A DNA stretch of 12,801 bases from Bordetella parapertussis (GTDB lineage: Bacteria; Pseudomonadota; Gammaproteobacteria; Burkholderiales; SG8-41): NCBI GenBank assembly GCA_945870465.1, contig CAMBSS010000122.1, positions 1-12,801 of the forward strand, written 5' to 3'. A program made the translations under genes and the position numbers. The notes beneath the pieces were generated by a model that ran no database searches, had not been told where the DNA came from, and worked only from the letters and a program-made list of their open reading frames with translations. This document shows, piece by piece, positions 1-5,675 of this stretch. The first letter of the stretch is position 1, and each line of letters begins with the position of its first letter.

Positions 1-299
1 AATGTCCGGGGGACATTTCTTTGGACGTGCGCCACCGCCCGCCAGTTCTACTTACCGATTTTCACCTTGATTGCTGCGACTATGTGCGTTAAGCGCGCGG
101 TCCCGGGCTGCTTGCGGCTCGGGATTCGTGGATCGCCTTAAGGCGAGGCACGAACACAATCGAATGTCCGGGGGACATTTCTTTGGACGTGCGCCACCGC
201 CCGCCAGTTCTACTTACCGATTTTCACCTCGATTGCTGCGACTATGTGCGTTAAGCGCGCGGTCCCGGGCTGCTTGCGGCAAGGGATTCATCGATCGCA
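1..299. repeat. tandem repeat, 162-base period, about 1.85 copies
   Basis: Bases 1-137 recur at 163-299. The first 118 bases match almost exactly (one clear difference, t at 67 against c at 229), and similarity then decays over the last 20 or so. Each copy opens with a perfect 17-base palindrome, AATGTCC-ggg-GGACATT, at 1-17 and 163-179. A further perfect palindrome, CGCCTTAAGGCG, lies at 134-145 in the first copy only. Reading frames through the array merely repeat the same peptide on both strands and have no recognisable domain or ribosome-binding site, so I treat it as non-coding. It may be a REP-like intergenic element or a relic of one. The window begins at the start of a palindrome, so further copies may lie to the left. 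Confidence 0.85.
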
Positions 300-464
300 G
301 ACGCAATGCGAACGATGAACAATCCCGCTGGGGTGCTTTAGAGCCAGGCGTGTCGAGTGAGACTCGAACGATCCCAGCGGGAACAAGCTTTTCGGCCAAG
401 GTAAAGTTACACTGGCCTTGTTTGCACAATTAACTATTCCGCGCCACGCCAAGAGGAGATCAAA
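300..464. other. non-coding leader before the first Bug gene
   Basis: I see no gene here. Together with the tandem repeat it makes a 464-base gene-free stretch. It contains the nested inverted repeat at 323-382 and then an AT-richer leader (about 383-450) ending in the ribosome-binding site AAGAGGAGA of the first receptor gene. A promoter for that gene is expected in 383-450, but I cannot pick out a convincing -35/-10 pair. Confidence 0.6.
323..382. repeat. nested inverted repeat upstream of Bug gene
   Basis: The outer arms TCCCGCTGGG (323-332) and CCCAGCGGGA (373-382) are perfect reverse complements. Inside them is a second perfect stem, TCGAGT-gag-ACTCGA (353-367), extended by CGT/ACG (349-351 and 368-370) past one bulged base. 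No T-run follows on either strand, so a simple intrinsic terminator is unlikely. It could be a transcript structure upstream of the receptor gene or part of a dispersed element: a related string, AACGATCCCGCTGG, occurs at about 4460-4473. Confidence 0.6.
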
Positions 465-1442
465 TTGCCGGTTCCCAGATTTTCGTGTTTGTTCTATCGC
501 GGTCTCGCCGCCGCTATTCTTAGCCTGACAGTAGTTGCCCACGCCCAGGACTATCCCACCAAGACCATCCGCATGCTGAACCCGCTGCCGGCGGGCGGCC
601 CGACCGACATCCTGGGGCGGATGATCGCGCAACCGGTGTCGGAGGCGCTGGGCAAACAGATCGTCACCGACAATCGGCCGGGCGCGGCCGGCAATATCGC
701 CGCGGAGATGGCCGCGAAAGCCGCGCCGGACGGCTATACGCTGTTCATCGCCGGCGTAGGCAACTTCGCGGTCAACGTCAGCCTGTTCAGCAAGCTGCCG
801 TACGATCCGGTGCGTGATTTTGCGCCGATCGCGCTGCTGGCGACTGCGCCCTATGTCGTGGCCGTGCATCCGTCGCTGCCGGTCAAATCGGTCCGGGACC
901 TGATCGCACTCGCCAAGGCCAAGCCGGGCGCGTTGAGCTATGGCGCCGTGACCGGCAATGGCGCGCACCTGGCGGCAGCACTTTTCACCACAGCGGCAGC
1001 TATTAATATCGTGCACATTCCGTACAAGGGCGCCGCGCTTTCCACCAACGACGTGATTGCCGGTTTTATCCAGATGACGTTTGCGTCCACGCCCGGCGTG
1101 ATGCCGTTCGTGAAGACGGGGAAACTGAAGGCGCTGGCCATCACCAGCGCCAAGCGAACCAGCGGGCTCCCCGATATGCCGACAGTCGCTGAGACGATTC
1201 CCGGATTCGAAGCGACGGTCTGGTTTGGCCTGGTAGCGCCGGCGGGCACGCCGCGCCCGATCATTGACCGCCTCAACAGCGAAATTGCGGCGGCAGTGAA
1301 GAACCCGGCGATGCGCGAGCGGTTGCTCGCCGCCGACTACGAGCCGGCCGTCGGTACCCCGGAACAGTTCGGCGCTTTCATGAAAAGCGAAATCGAAAAG
1401 TGGGGGCGTGCGGTCAAGATTTCCGGCGCGCGCGCAGACTAG
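465..1442 (+). CDS. Bug/TctC-family periplasmic solute receptor (copy 1)
   Basis: 325-residue receptor of the tripartite tricarboxylate transporter family (Bug proteins), which bind small carboxylates or other polar solutes in the periplasm. The start is TTG at 465, preceded by AAGAGGAGA with 6 bases between GGAG and the codon. A Sec signal peptide follows, with cleavage expected after AHA (about residue 27). Family landmarks are NPLPAGGPTD (39-48), DNRPGAAGN (69-77), AAPDGYT (86-92), YDPVRDFAP (113-121), HIPYKG (184-189), APAGTP (258-263) and TPEQF (298-302). Length is normal for the family. No tctA or tctB membrane gene is nearby, so the transporter partner is unknown or lies elsewhere; such orphan receptors are common in Burkholderiales. 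The next gene on this strand is a beta-propeller protein 184 bases downstream. The ligand cannot be read from the sequence. Confidence 0.93.
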   Translation: MPVPRFSCLFYRGLAAAILSLTVVAHAQDYPTKTIRMLNPLPAGGPTDILGRMIAQPVSEALGKQIVTDNRPGAAGNIAAEMAAKAAPDGYTLFIAGVGNFAVNVSLFSKLPYDPVRDFAPIALLATAPYVVAVHPSLPVKSVRDLIALAKAKPGALSYGAVTGNGAHLAAALFTTAAAINIVHIPYKGAALSTNDVIAGFIQMTFASTPGVMPFVKTGKLKALAITSAKRTSGLPDMPTVAETIPGFEATVWFGLVAPAGTPRPIIDRLNSEIAAAVKNPAMRERLLAADYEPAVGTPEQFGAFMKSEIEKWGRAVKISGARAD

Positions 1443-1474
1443 AACCCTTCTCAAAAATACAAAGTCCAGAATCA

Positions 1475-1573
1475 GCCGCAGAAAAACGCAGATACACGCA
1501 GATGAAAAGCAAAGCGACATATCCTCCATTGAACATTAAGTATTTTTTCGACTTATCTGCGTTCATCTGCGGC
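1475..1573. repeat. intergenic inverted repeat, family copy 1
   Basis: The left arm (1475-1494, gccgcag...acgcagata) and right arm (1554-1573, tatctgcg...ctgcggc) are reverse complements at 18 of 20 positions and enclose an AT-rich loop of about 59 bases. The left arm has a short internal direct repeat (acgcagata/cacgcagatg). The right arm, read on the minus strand, matches 7455-7471 at 16 of 17 bases, so this is a dispersed element. It may fold at the 3' end of the receptor transcript, but lacks the compact stem and T-run of an intrinsic terminator. Confidence 0.75.
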
Positions 1574-1626
1574 TCCATGCTGTTTTTGAGACCTCTGAGC
1601 TGCCTTTGATATCCGGAGTTTGAAGC

Positions 1627-2685
1627 ATGCCGATCTACAAAACCGACAACAAGCCTTTTGCGGGGCCGCACGTACTCGACAATCCGCCACCGTTTCATGA
1701 AAAGCTGTGCGACTACGGCGAACGGCCCTACTGGTCACCCGACGGTTCGAAGATCGCCTTCATCGAAAACAACTATGGCGATATCTGCGAGATGGATTTC
1801 GCGACGCGCAAGGTGCGCAACCTGACCAAGGGCCTGGGCGAGCATCATTCATTCCTGCGCGTGCTCTACCTGCCCAACGGCGACTTCCTGCTGATCGGGC
1901 CCAAGGTGTTCAAGGACCGGCACACCAGCCGGCATCTCGAGTCCGAGCTCTGGGTCATGGACAAGAACGCATCGGCACCACCCAAGCCGTTGGGGCGATT
2001 GATTGCCGAAGGTGCGGCGGTGTCCTCAATCGCGAACCGGGTCGCCTACGCGACGCACGGTGGGCACGATCCGCGCATCGGCACCATGGAAGACTTTGAA
2101 TGCCATGTGATCGATCTCGATTACAAGGCGGGCGAGCCGTTCGTCGCCAAGGACACCGTGTTCTACCGCAGCGTGCAGCAGCGCCGGCCCGAACCGCAGG
2201 ATTTCCGGCACAACGATACGGAACTCATCTTTGCCGAGTACATCGGGCCGCGGATTCGCGACAGTGCGTGGAAAACGGTGACGCGCGGCATCGACCTCAA
2301 CACGCTGGATGTGCGCACCTACATCGACGAGCCGATGATACACAATGAGTGCGAGGGCATTTTCCCCGACCATGAGTACATCTGCCTGGAGTCGTCCTGC
2401 GATCTGCTGAATCAGTTCCCGCCGTTTGACCTGTGGAAGCTGAAACTGGACGGTTCGGGGCAGCGGGTGCGCATGACGCGCATGTTCGAGCATCCGCCGT
2501 GGCGCGCCAGCAATTCAAACATCAGCCCCGATGGCCGCTGGATGGCGTTCATGGTGAACACCTATACCAGCGAACCCGGATTCGGCATGGGACTGGGCCT
2601 GATGGATCTCGAGGCGTGGGGCAAAAGCGAATATGCCCGGCAATGGGAAACGCCTGCGGAGCGGGCGGCGAAACTGCAGGATTGA
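1627..2685 (+). CDS. WD40-like (PD40/TolB-type) beta-propeller protein, function unknown
   Basis: 352-residue protein with no signal peptide or membrane segment, so probably cytoplasmic. The ATG at 1627 follows GGAG (1615-1618) with 8 bases spacing. Two blade motifs typical of PD40/TolB propellers are clear: WSPDGSKIAF at 36-45 and ISPDGRWMAF at 299-308. A degenerate third, FPDHEYICLES, lies at about 246-256. Between them are strand-rich blocks that could form further blades. An acid/histidine-rich patch, HNECEGIFPDHE, spans 239-250. The C-terminus is charged and helical-looking. It lies downstream of a solute receptor in the same direction, which suggests but does not prove a shared pathway, perhaps as a sensor or a lyase-like enzyme of the propeller class. 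I do not recognise a specific function. The stop lies 11 bases from that of the convergent next gene. Confidence 0.85.
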   Translation: MPIYKTDNKPFAGPHVLDNPPPFHEKLCDYGERPYWSPDGSKIAFIENNYGDICEMDFATRKVRNLTKGLGEHHSFLRVLYLPNGDFLLIGPKVFKDRHTSRHLESELWVMDKNASAPPKPLGRLIAEGAAVSSIANRVAYATHGGHDPRIGTMEDFECHVIDLDYKAGEPFVAKDTVFYRSVQQRRPEPQDFRHNDTELIFAEYIGPRIRDSAWKTVTRGIDLNTLDVRTYIDEPMIHNECEGIFPDHEYICLESSCDLLNQFPPFDLWKLKLDGSGQRVRMTRMFEHPPWRASNSNISPDGRWMAFMVNTYTSEPGFGMGLGLMDLEAWGKSEYARQWETPAERAAKLQD

Positions 2686-2696
2686 TTTGCCAACCC

Positions 2697-3062
2697 TTAA
2701 AACGCCCGTTTATCCGCTTTCCTGCATTCGCCCAGCATTTTGACGTTCGGGTTGTCCTGCCGGGTAATGCGAATCGTACGGGCGTAGCGGTCCATGGTCA
2801 CCAGGTACGATGCTCTGGGATCGGTAATGTCCATGAAACTTATTTCCGCCTCGGAGAAAAACGCTTTTTTGCCGTCTACTGTTTTGCGTTCTTCATCGAT
2901 CAGGTACGTGTTGGATAATGCGGCGGACAGGTTCGTGCCGCCAAATGGCGCGTAAATGCCCGGGCCCGGACTGCCCTGGAAGGAACAGATCAGCGCAAAT
3001 TGCTCGGCCTGGGCTAACGACATTGCACCGAGCCACAGGATGACGCCGACGATCTTTTTCAT
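2697..3062 (-). CDS. small secreted protein of unknown function
   Basis: 121-residue protein with a clear Sec signal peptide: MKK, a hydrophobic stretch, then a probable cut after AQA (residue 19). The start chosen is the ATG at 3062 (minus strand), preceded by GAGGAAG; an upstream in-frame ATG at 3077 would add MREEA and lacks its own ribosome-binding site. The mature part is short and beta-strand-rich, with two cysteines (26 and 113) that could form a disulphide bond in the periplasm. A TATTAT box at 3094-3099 (minus strand) could be a -10 element, though no good -35 is visible. It is transcribed in the same direction as rtcB, 86 bases downstream of it. I do not recognise a family and assign no function. 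Confidence 0.7.
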   Translation of the reverse strand: MKKIVGVILWLGAMSLAQAEQFALICSFQGSPGPGIYAPFGGTNLSAALSNTYLIDEERKTVDGKKAFFSEAEISFMDITDPRASYLVTMDRYARTIRITRQDNPNVKMLGECRKADKRAF

Positions 3063-3130
3063 TGCTTCCTCACGCATGAATCGATCCGTCTAAATAATAC
3101 GCCATATCCGGTCCGGCGGTTCCACCGGCA

Positions 3131-3151
3131 TGACCGCTGTTGCAACGGTCA
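3131..3151 (-). terminator. hairpin at the rtcB stop codon
   Basis: TGACCG and CGGTCA are perfect reverse complements separated by 9 bases. On the minus strand the first arm includes the rtcB TGA stop. There is no T-run after it, so it is at best a weak or factor-assisted terminator, or an RNA-end protecting stem. Confidence 0.25.
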
Positions 3152-4357
3152 GCCTTTGACGCAAATGACCTGTTTGAGCGTGTGCACGATGTCGACGAGA
3201 TCGGATTGCGCCGCCATCACGGCGTCGATGTCCTTGTATGCGGCAGGCGTTTCGTCGATCACCCCGGCGTCTTTGCGGCACTCGACACCCCGTGTCGCAT
3301 TCGCATGATCTGCCATCGTGAAGCGCTTTTTGGCCTCGGTACGCGACATCGCGCGGCCGGCGCCGTGCGAGCACGAATGAAAGCTGTCCGGATTGCCCTT
3401 GCCGCGCACGATGTACGACCGCGCACCCATGCTTCCGGGAATGATGCCGAAGTCGCCTTCGCGCGCCCGCACCGCGCCCTTGCGCGTGAGCCAGACGTTT
3501 TTGCCGAAATGGTTCTCGCGTTCGACGTAATTGTGGTGGCAGTTGATCGCTTCGGTGCGGTCGCGAAACGGCGGCAGGTGCCGGTGCAGCACGATCAATA
3601 TGCGCCGCATCATTTCGTCGCGGTTGGCGCGCGCGTAGCCCTGCGCCCAGCCCACGGCCTTGACGTAATCGTCGAAGTGCTCGGTGCCTTCGGGAAAGTA
3701 GGCGAGGTCGCGGTCCGGCAGGTTGATGAAATGCGTGCGCATGTCTTCGCGCGCAATCTCGATGAAGTATTGCCCGATGACATTGCCGATGCCGCGGCTG
3801 CCGGAATGCAACATCACCCACAGCTCACCGGTTTCGTCGATGCACAGCTCAATGAAATGATTGCCGCCGCCGAGCGAGCCGAATTGCGATGCAATGATCT
3901 TGTCGGTTGAGTCCTTGCGATGCGCGAACGCCATGGGGTGCTTCGCTTCGAGCCATTTGAACGACTCGTACATTTCGGCCGCGGCCTTTTCGTTCTGCTG
4001 CGCCGGCGCGTGCTTCTCGAATCCGGTGGGTACCGTGTGCTCGATCTCGGAGCGGATCTGTGCGAGACTTTCCGGCAGATGTTCGGCGCGCGCCCCGTCC
4101 AGGCGCACGGCCATCATGCCGCAGCCGATGTCTACACCGACTGCAGCCGGAATGATCGCGCCGTCAGTGGCGATGACGCTCCCGACCGTCGCGCCCATGC
4201 CCCAATGCACGTCGGGCATCGCGGCGACGTGTTTGTAGATGAACGGCAGCGACGCGACATTGCTCAATTGCTTGAGCGCGGCTTCTTCGACGGGCACGCC
4301 GCGCGTCCACGCTTTGACCGGCTTGCCCGGCCCGGTGTTTAAAATCTGGTAACTCAT
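3149..4357 (-). CDS. rtcB: RNA-splicing ligase RtcB
   Basis: 402-residue RtcB, the GTP- and Mn2+-dependent cytoplasmic ligase that joins RNA 3'-phosphate or 2',3'-cyclic phosphate ends to 5'-OH ends. All active-site landmarks are present: DVHWG (49-53), GVDIGCGM (74-81, with metal ligands D75 and C79), GGGNHF (163-168, H167), HSGSRG (184-189, H184), HHN (274-276, H275) and SCSHGAGR (328-335). H331 of the last is the histidine that carries GMP. Length is close to the 408-residue E. coli enzyme. The ATG at 4357 has only a weak ribosome-binding site. No rtcA cyclase, archease or rtcR activator gene is adjacent, so the usual sigma-54 rtcBA arrangement is not seen. It is divergent from a toxin-antitoxin pair, with 176 bases between the two starts. 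Confidence 0.97.
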   Translation of the reverse strand: MSYQILNTGPGKPVKAWTRGVPVEEAALKQLSNVASLPFIYKHVAAMPDVHWGMGATVGSVIATDGAIIPAAVGVDIGCGMMAVRLDGARAEHLPESLAQIRSEIEHTVPTGFEKHAPAQQNEKAAAEMYESFKWLEAKHPMAFAHRKDSTDKIIASQFGSLGGGNHFIELCIDETGELWVMLHSGSRGIGNVIGQYFIEIAREDMRTHFINLPDRDLAYFPEGTEHFDDYVKAVGWAQGYARANRDEMMRRILIVLHRHLPPFRDRTEAINCHHNYVERENHFGKNVWLTRKGAVRAREGDFGIIPGSMGARSYIVRGKGNPDSFHSCSHGAGRAMSRTEAKKRFTMADHANATRGVECRKDAGVIDETPAAYKDIDAVMAAQSDLVDIVHTLKQVICVKG

Positions 4358-4497
4358 TTCGGCTTACTTGCGAGAGGGCGGCATTTTCCGCTCGTCGGAG
4401 TCGCGTGGCAACAGAAATGCAAACAAAAGTCGGAAAGTGGGTGGCTGGCGCCGAACCGTAAACGATCCCGCTGGAACCGATGGAATTTTCATTCTGG

Positions 4498-4526
4498 TTG
4501 CAGGCTATACGCTTGCCGCGTATAGT
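4498..4526 (+). promoter_or_regulatory. probable sigma-70 promoter of the toxin-antitoxin pair
   Basis: TTGCAG (4498-4503), a 17-base spacer and TATAGT (4521-4526, one mismatch to TATAAT). The predicted transcript would start within a few bases of the toxin ATG at 4534, giving an almost leaderless mRNA, consistent with the absence of a strong ribosome-binding site. Only the -10 element is strong. Confidence 0.5.
4505..4525. promoter_or_regulatory. perfect palindromic operator for the XRE antitoxin
   Basis: CTATACGC (4505-4512), a 5-base spacer TTGCC, and GCGTATAG (4518-4525): an 8+8 perfect inverted repeat. It covers the spacer and most of the -10 element, ending 8 bases before the toxin start. 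Type II systems commonly autorepress through an antitoxin dimer bound at such a site; binding here is inferred from position. Confidence 0.7.
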
Positions 4527-4533
4527 TAGAGCA

Positions 4534-4854
4534 ATGGTCTTCGTCGACCTCACGCCGTTCATTACTTTCCGCGCTGAGTATTGGAGCGATGAAGACTTGC
4601 GCCGCCTGCAAAATTATTTGCTTGTTGCTCCAGATGCCGGCGATGTGATTCCGGGTGGATCCGGTTTGCGCAAGCTGCGTTGGGCGGCACAAGGGCGCGG
4701 CAAGCGGGGTGGTGCAAGAGTAATCTACTACCGGCATGTGTCTGCAGAACGGATTTACCTGATTTACGCGTATGTAAAGAGTGCGAAAGCTGACCTGACC
4801 CGTGAACAGATCAAGGCGCTGGCACAACTGATGAAGGACGACAAGGATGGATAA
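4534..4854 (+). CDS. higB: HigB/RelE-like toxin of a type II toxin-antitoxin system
   Basis: 106-residue protein of the RelE/HigB superfamily, whose best-known members cleave mRNA on the ribosome. Family signatures are APDAGDVIPG (32-41), the basic block LRKLRWAAQGRGKRGG (45-60), ARVIYY (61-66) and the C-terminal YAYVKSAKADLT (78-89). The ATG at 4534 is preferred over an in-frame ATG at 4480, because the longer form would translate through the promoter and operator and its extra 18 residues have no family match. The antitoxin gene follows with an 8-base overlap, which suggests translational coupling. Toxin-first order is typical of HigBA. Base composition is lower in GC than most neighbours, fitting horizontal acquisition. 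The exact cleavage target is not readable from sequence. Confidence 0.88.
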   Translation: MVFVDLTPFITFRAEYWSDEDLRRLQNYLLVAPDAGDVIPGGSGLRKLRWAAQGRGKRGGARVIYYRHVSAERIYLIYAYVKSAKADLTREQIKALAQLMKDDKDG

Positions 4855-5137
4855 GAAACATTTCGACAAGCTGGTCAAAGGTGTGCGCGAAATGAAGCGC
4901 CATATGGCAGGCAAGAGCGTGCGTGGTTCAAGAACGACCGAATTGCCTTCGCCGGACGTGCGCACCATTCGTGAAGCCGCTCAGGTCAGCCAGAGCCAAT
5001 TTGCAAAATTGATTGGCGTGAATCTGCGCACGTTGCAAAACTGGGAGCAGCAACGCACGCAGCCCACCGGGCCTGCCAGGGCTTTACTCAAGATCGTTGC
5101 CTCAAACCCGAAGGCGATTGAGGCTCTGCACGAATAG
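4847..5137 (+). CDS. higA: XRE-family antitoxin (HigA/NadS-like)
   Basis: 96-residue DNA-binding antitoxin. Residues 37-67 form a helix-turn-helix of the XRE class (PDVRTIREAAQVSQSQFAKL, then GVNLRTLQNWEQ), followed by the family tail QPTGPARALLKI (72-83). The basic N-terminal segment (residues 1-30) probably wraps or neutralises the toxin, although in some HigA-type proteins the toxin contact lies elsewhere. The ATG at 4847 overlaps the toxin stop by 8 bases, with GAAGGA about 9 bases upstream. It most likely represses its own promoter by binding the palindrome at 4505-4525. Confidence 0.9.
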   Translation: MDKKHFDKLVKGVREMKRHMAGKSVRGSRTTELPSPDVRTIREAAQVSQSQFAKLIGVNLRTLQNWEQQRTQPTGPARALLKIVASNPKAIEALHE

Positions 5138-5183
5138 AATAAAAACTGGTGTCAGATCTTGCAATGAAGCATTGCGCCGATCC

Positions 5184-5675
5184 GTGACTAAAATTATTTT
5201 GGCGATGCTGTTGGCGGCGGTGAGTAACAGTGCCGCGGCAGCGTGGGTAATGCTCAGCGAAAGCGAGGCCGCCGTTGTCCACGTTGACCCCGCCACCATT
5301 CAGCGGACGGAAAACAGGGCGATCCTGCTGGAGTTGACCGACTATCAGATCGTGCCGGACCCGAAGCATCCTTATCAGTCCGCAAAACGCAGTTATCAAT
5401 TCGATTGCGTGGAGGGGGCTTTGCGGACATTATCCATCGTGACATTTTCCGGCAAGATGGGCGGTGGCGAAATAGTCCTCGCCATCAACGAACCGACGAC
5501 ATGGCTCTTGTTTGTGCCCGGTAGCGTTGGCGAAATTCTGTGGAAGATCGCATGCAACAGAAGCGCCGGTTCGCTCTCATCGCCCATCTTGCCTGCCAAG
5601 GACGACGTAGTTTGTGCAAGTCAGTGTGAAGGACCCAATGCTCGTGAAGTCCAGAAAGACATGATCAATGGCTGA
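5184..5675 (+). CDS. surface-adhesin protein E-like secreted protein
   Basis: 163-residue protein with an N-terminal signal peptide (TKIILAMLLAAVSNSAAA, probable cut near residue 19). A single domain resembling the Adhesin_E family follows, with WVMLSES (21-27), VHVDPATI (32-39), YQFDC (71-75), a tyrosine-to-phenylalanine variant of the usual YSG step (TFSGKMG, 87-93), NEPTTW (102-107) and PGSVGEILWKIAC (112-124). C75 and C124 probably form the conserved disulphide. About 38 extra residues with a second cysteine pair (144, 148) follow the domain. The GTG at 5184 is chosen because it places the signal peptide at the start; longer in-frame options would overlap higA and bury the hydrophobic segment, but its ribosome-binding site is weak. 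Family members are small secreted proteins of mostly unproven role. It overlaps the next gene by 8 bases. Confidence 0.75.
   Translation: MTKIILAMLLAAVSNSAAAAWVMLSESEAAVVHVDPATIQRTENRAILLELTDYQIVPDPKHPYQSAKRSYQFDCVEGALRTLSIVTFSGKMGGGEIVLAINEPTTWLLFVPGSVGEILWKIACNRSAGSLSSPILPAKDDVVCASQCEGPNAREVQKDMING

Noticed and set aside
1..299. Integron attC sites, because GTTAAGC fits the GTTRRRY core.
   Set aside because: No partner RYYYAAC core exists at the required position in either copy, and the region has no cassette genes.
1..299. CRISPR array.
   Set aside because: There are only two copies, the repeat is far too long, and there is no constant-size spacer series.
71..433. Open reading frames on both strands across the tandem repeat.
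   Set aside because: The plus-strand frame encodes the repeated unit twice with no domain, ribosome-binding site or codon pattern of a gene; the minus-strand frames are arginine-rich shadows.
288..1529. A 413-codon open frame on the minus strand opposite the first receptor gene.
   Set aside because: It is rich in arginine and histidine, as expected for the antisense of a GC-rich gene, has no ribosome-binding site, and the plus-strand gene has clear family motifs.
4406..4421. A sigma-54-like element, TGGCA-n6-ATGCA with GG and GC ten bases apart, in the rtcB-toxin gap.
   Set aside because: It points toward the toxin gene, not rtcB, where sigma-54 control is known in E. coli. It lies over 100 bases upstream of the toxin start and no activator gene is adjacent. 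A chance match is likely.
5138..5667. A preQ1 riboswitch upstream of the queD-queE pair.
   Set aside because: The upstream sequence is occupied by the adhesin-E-like gene, and no compact preQ1-type stem with an A-rich tail before the queD start was seen.
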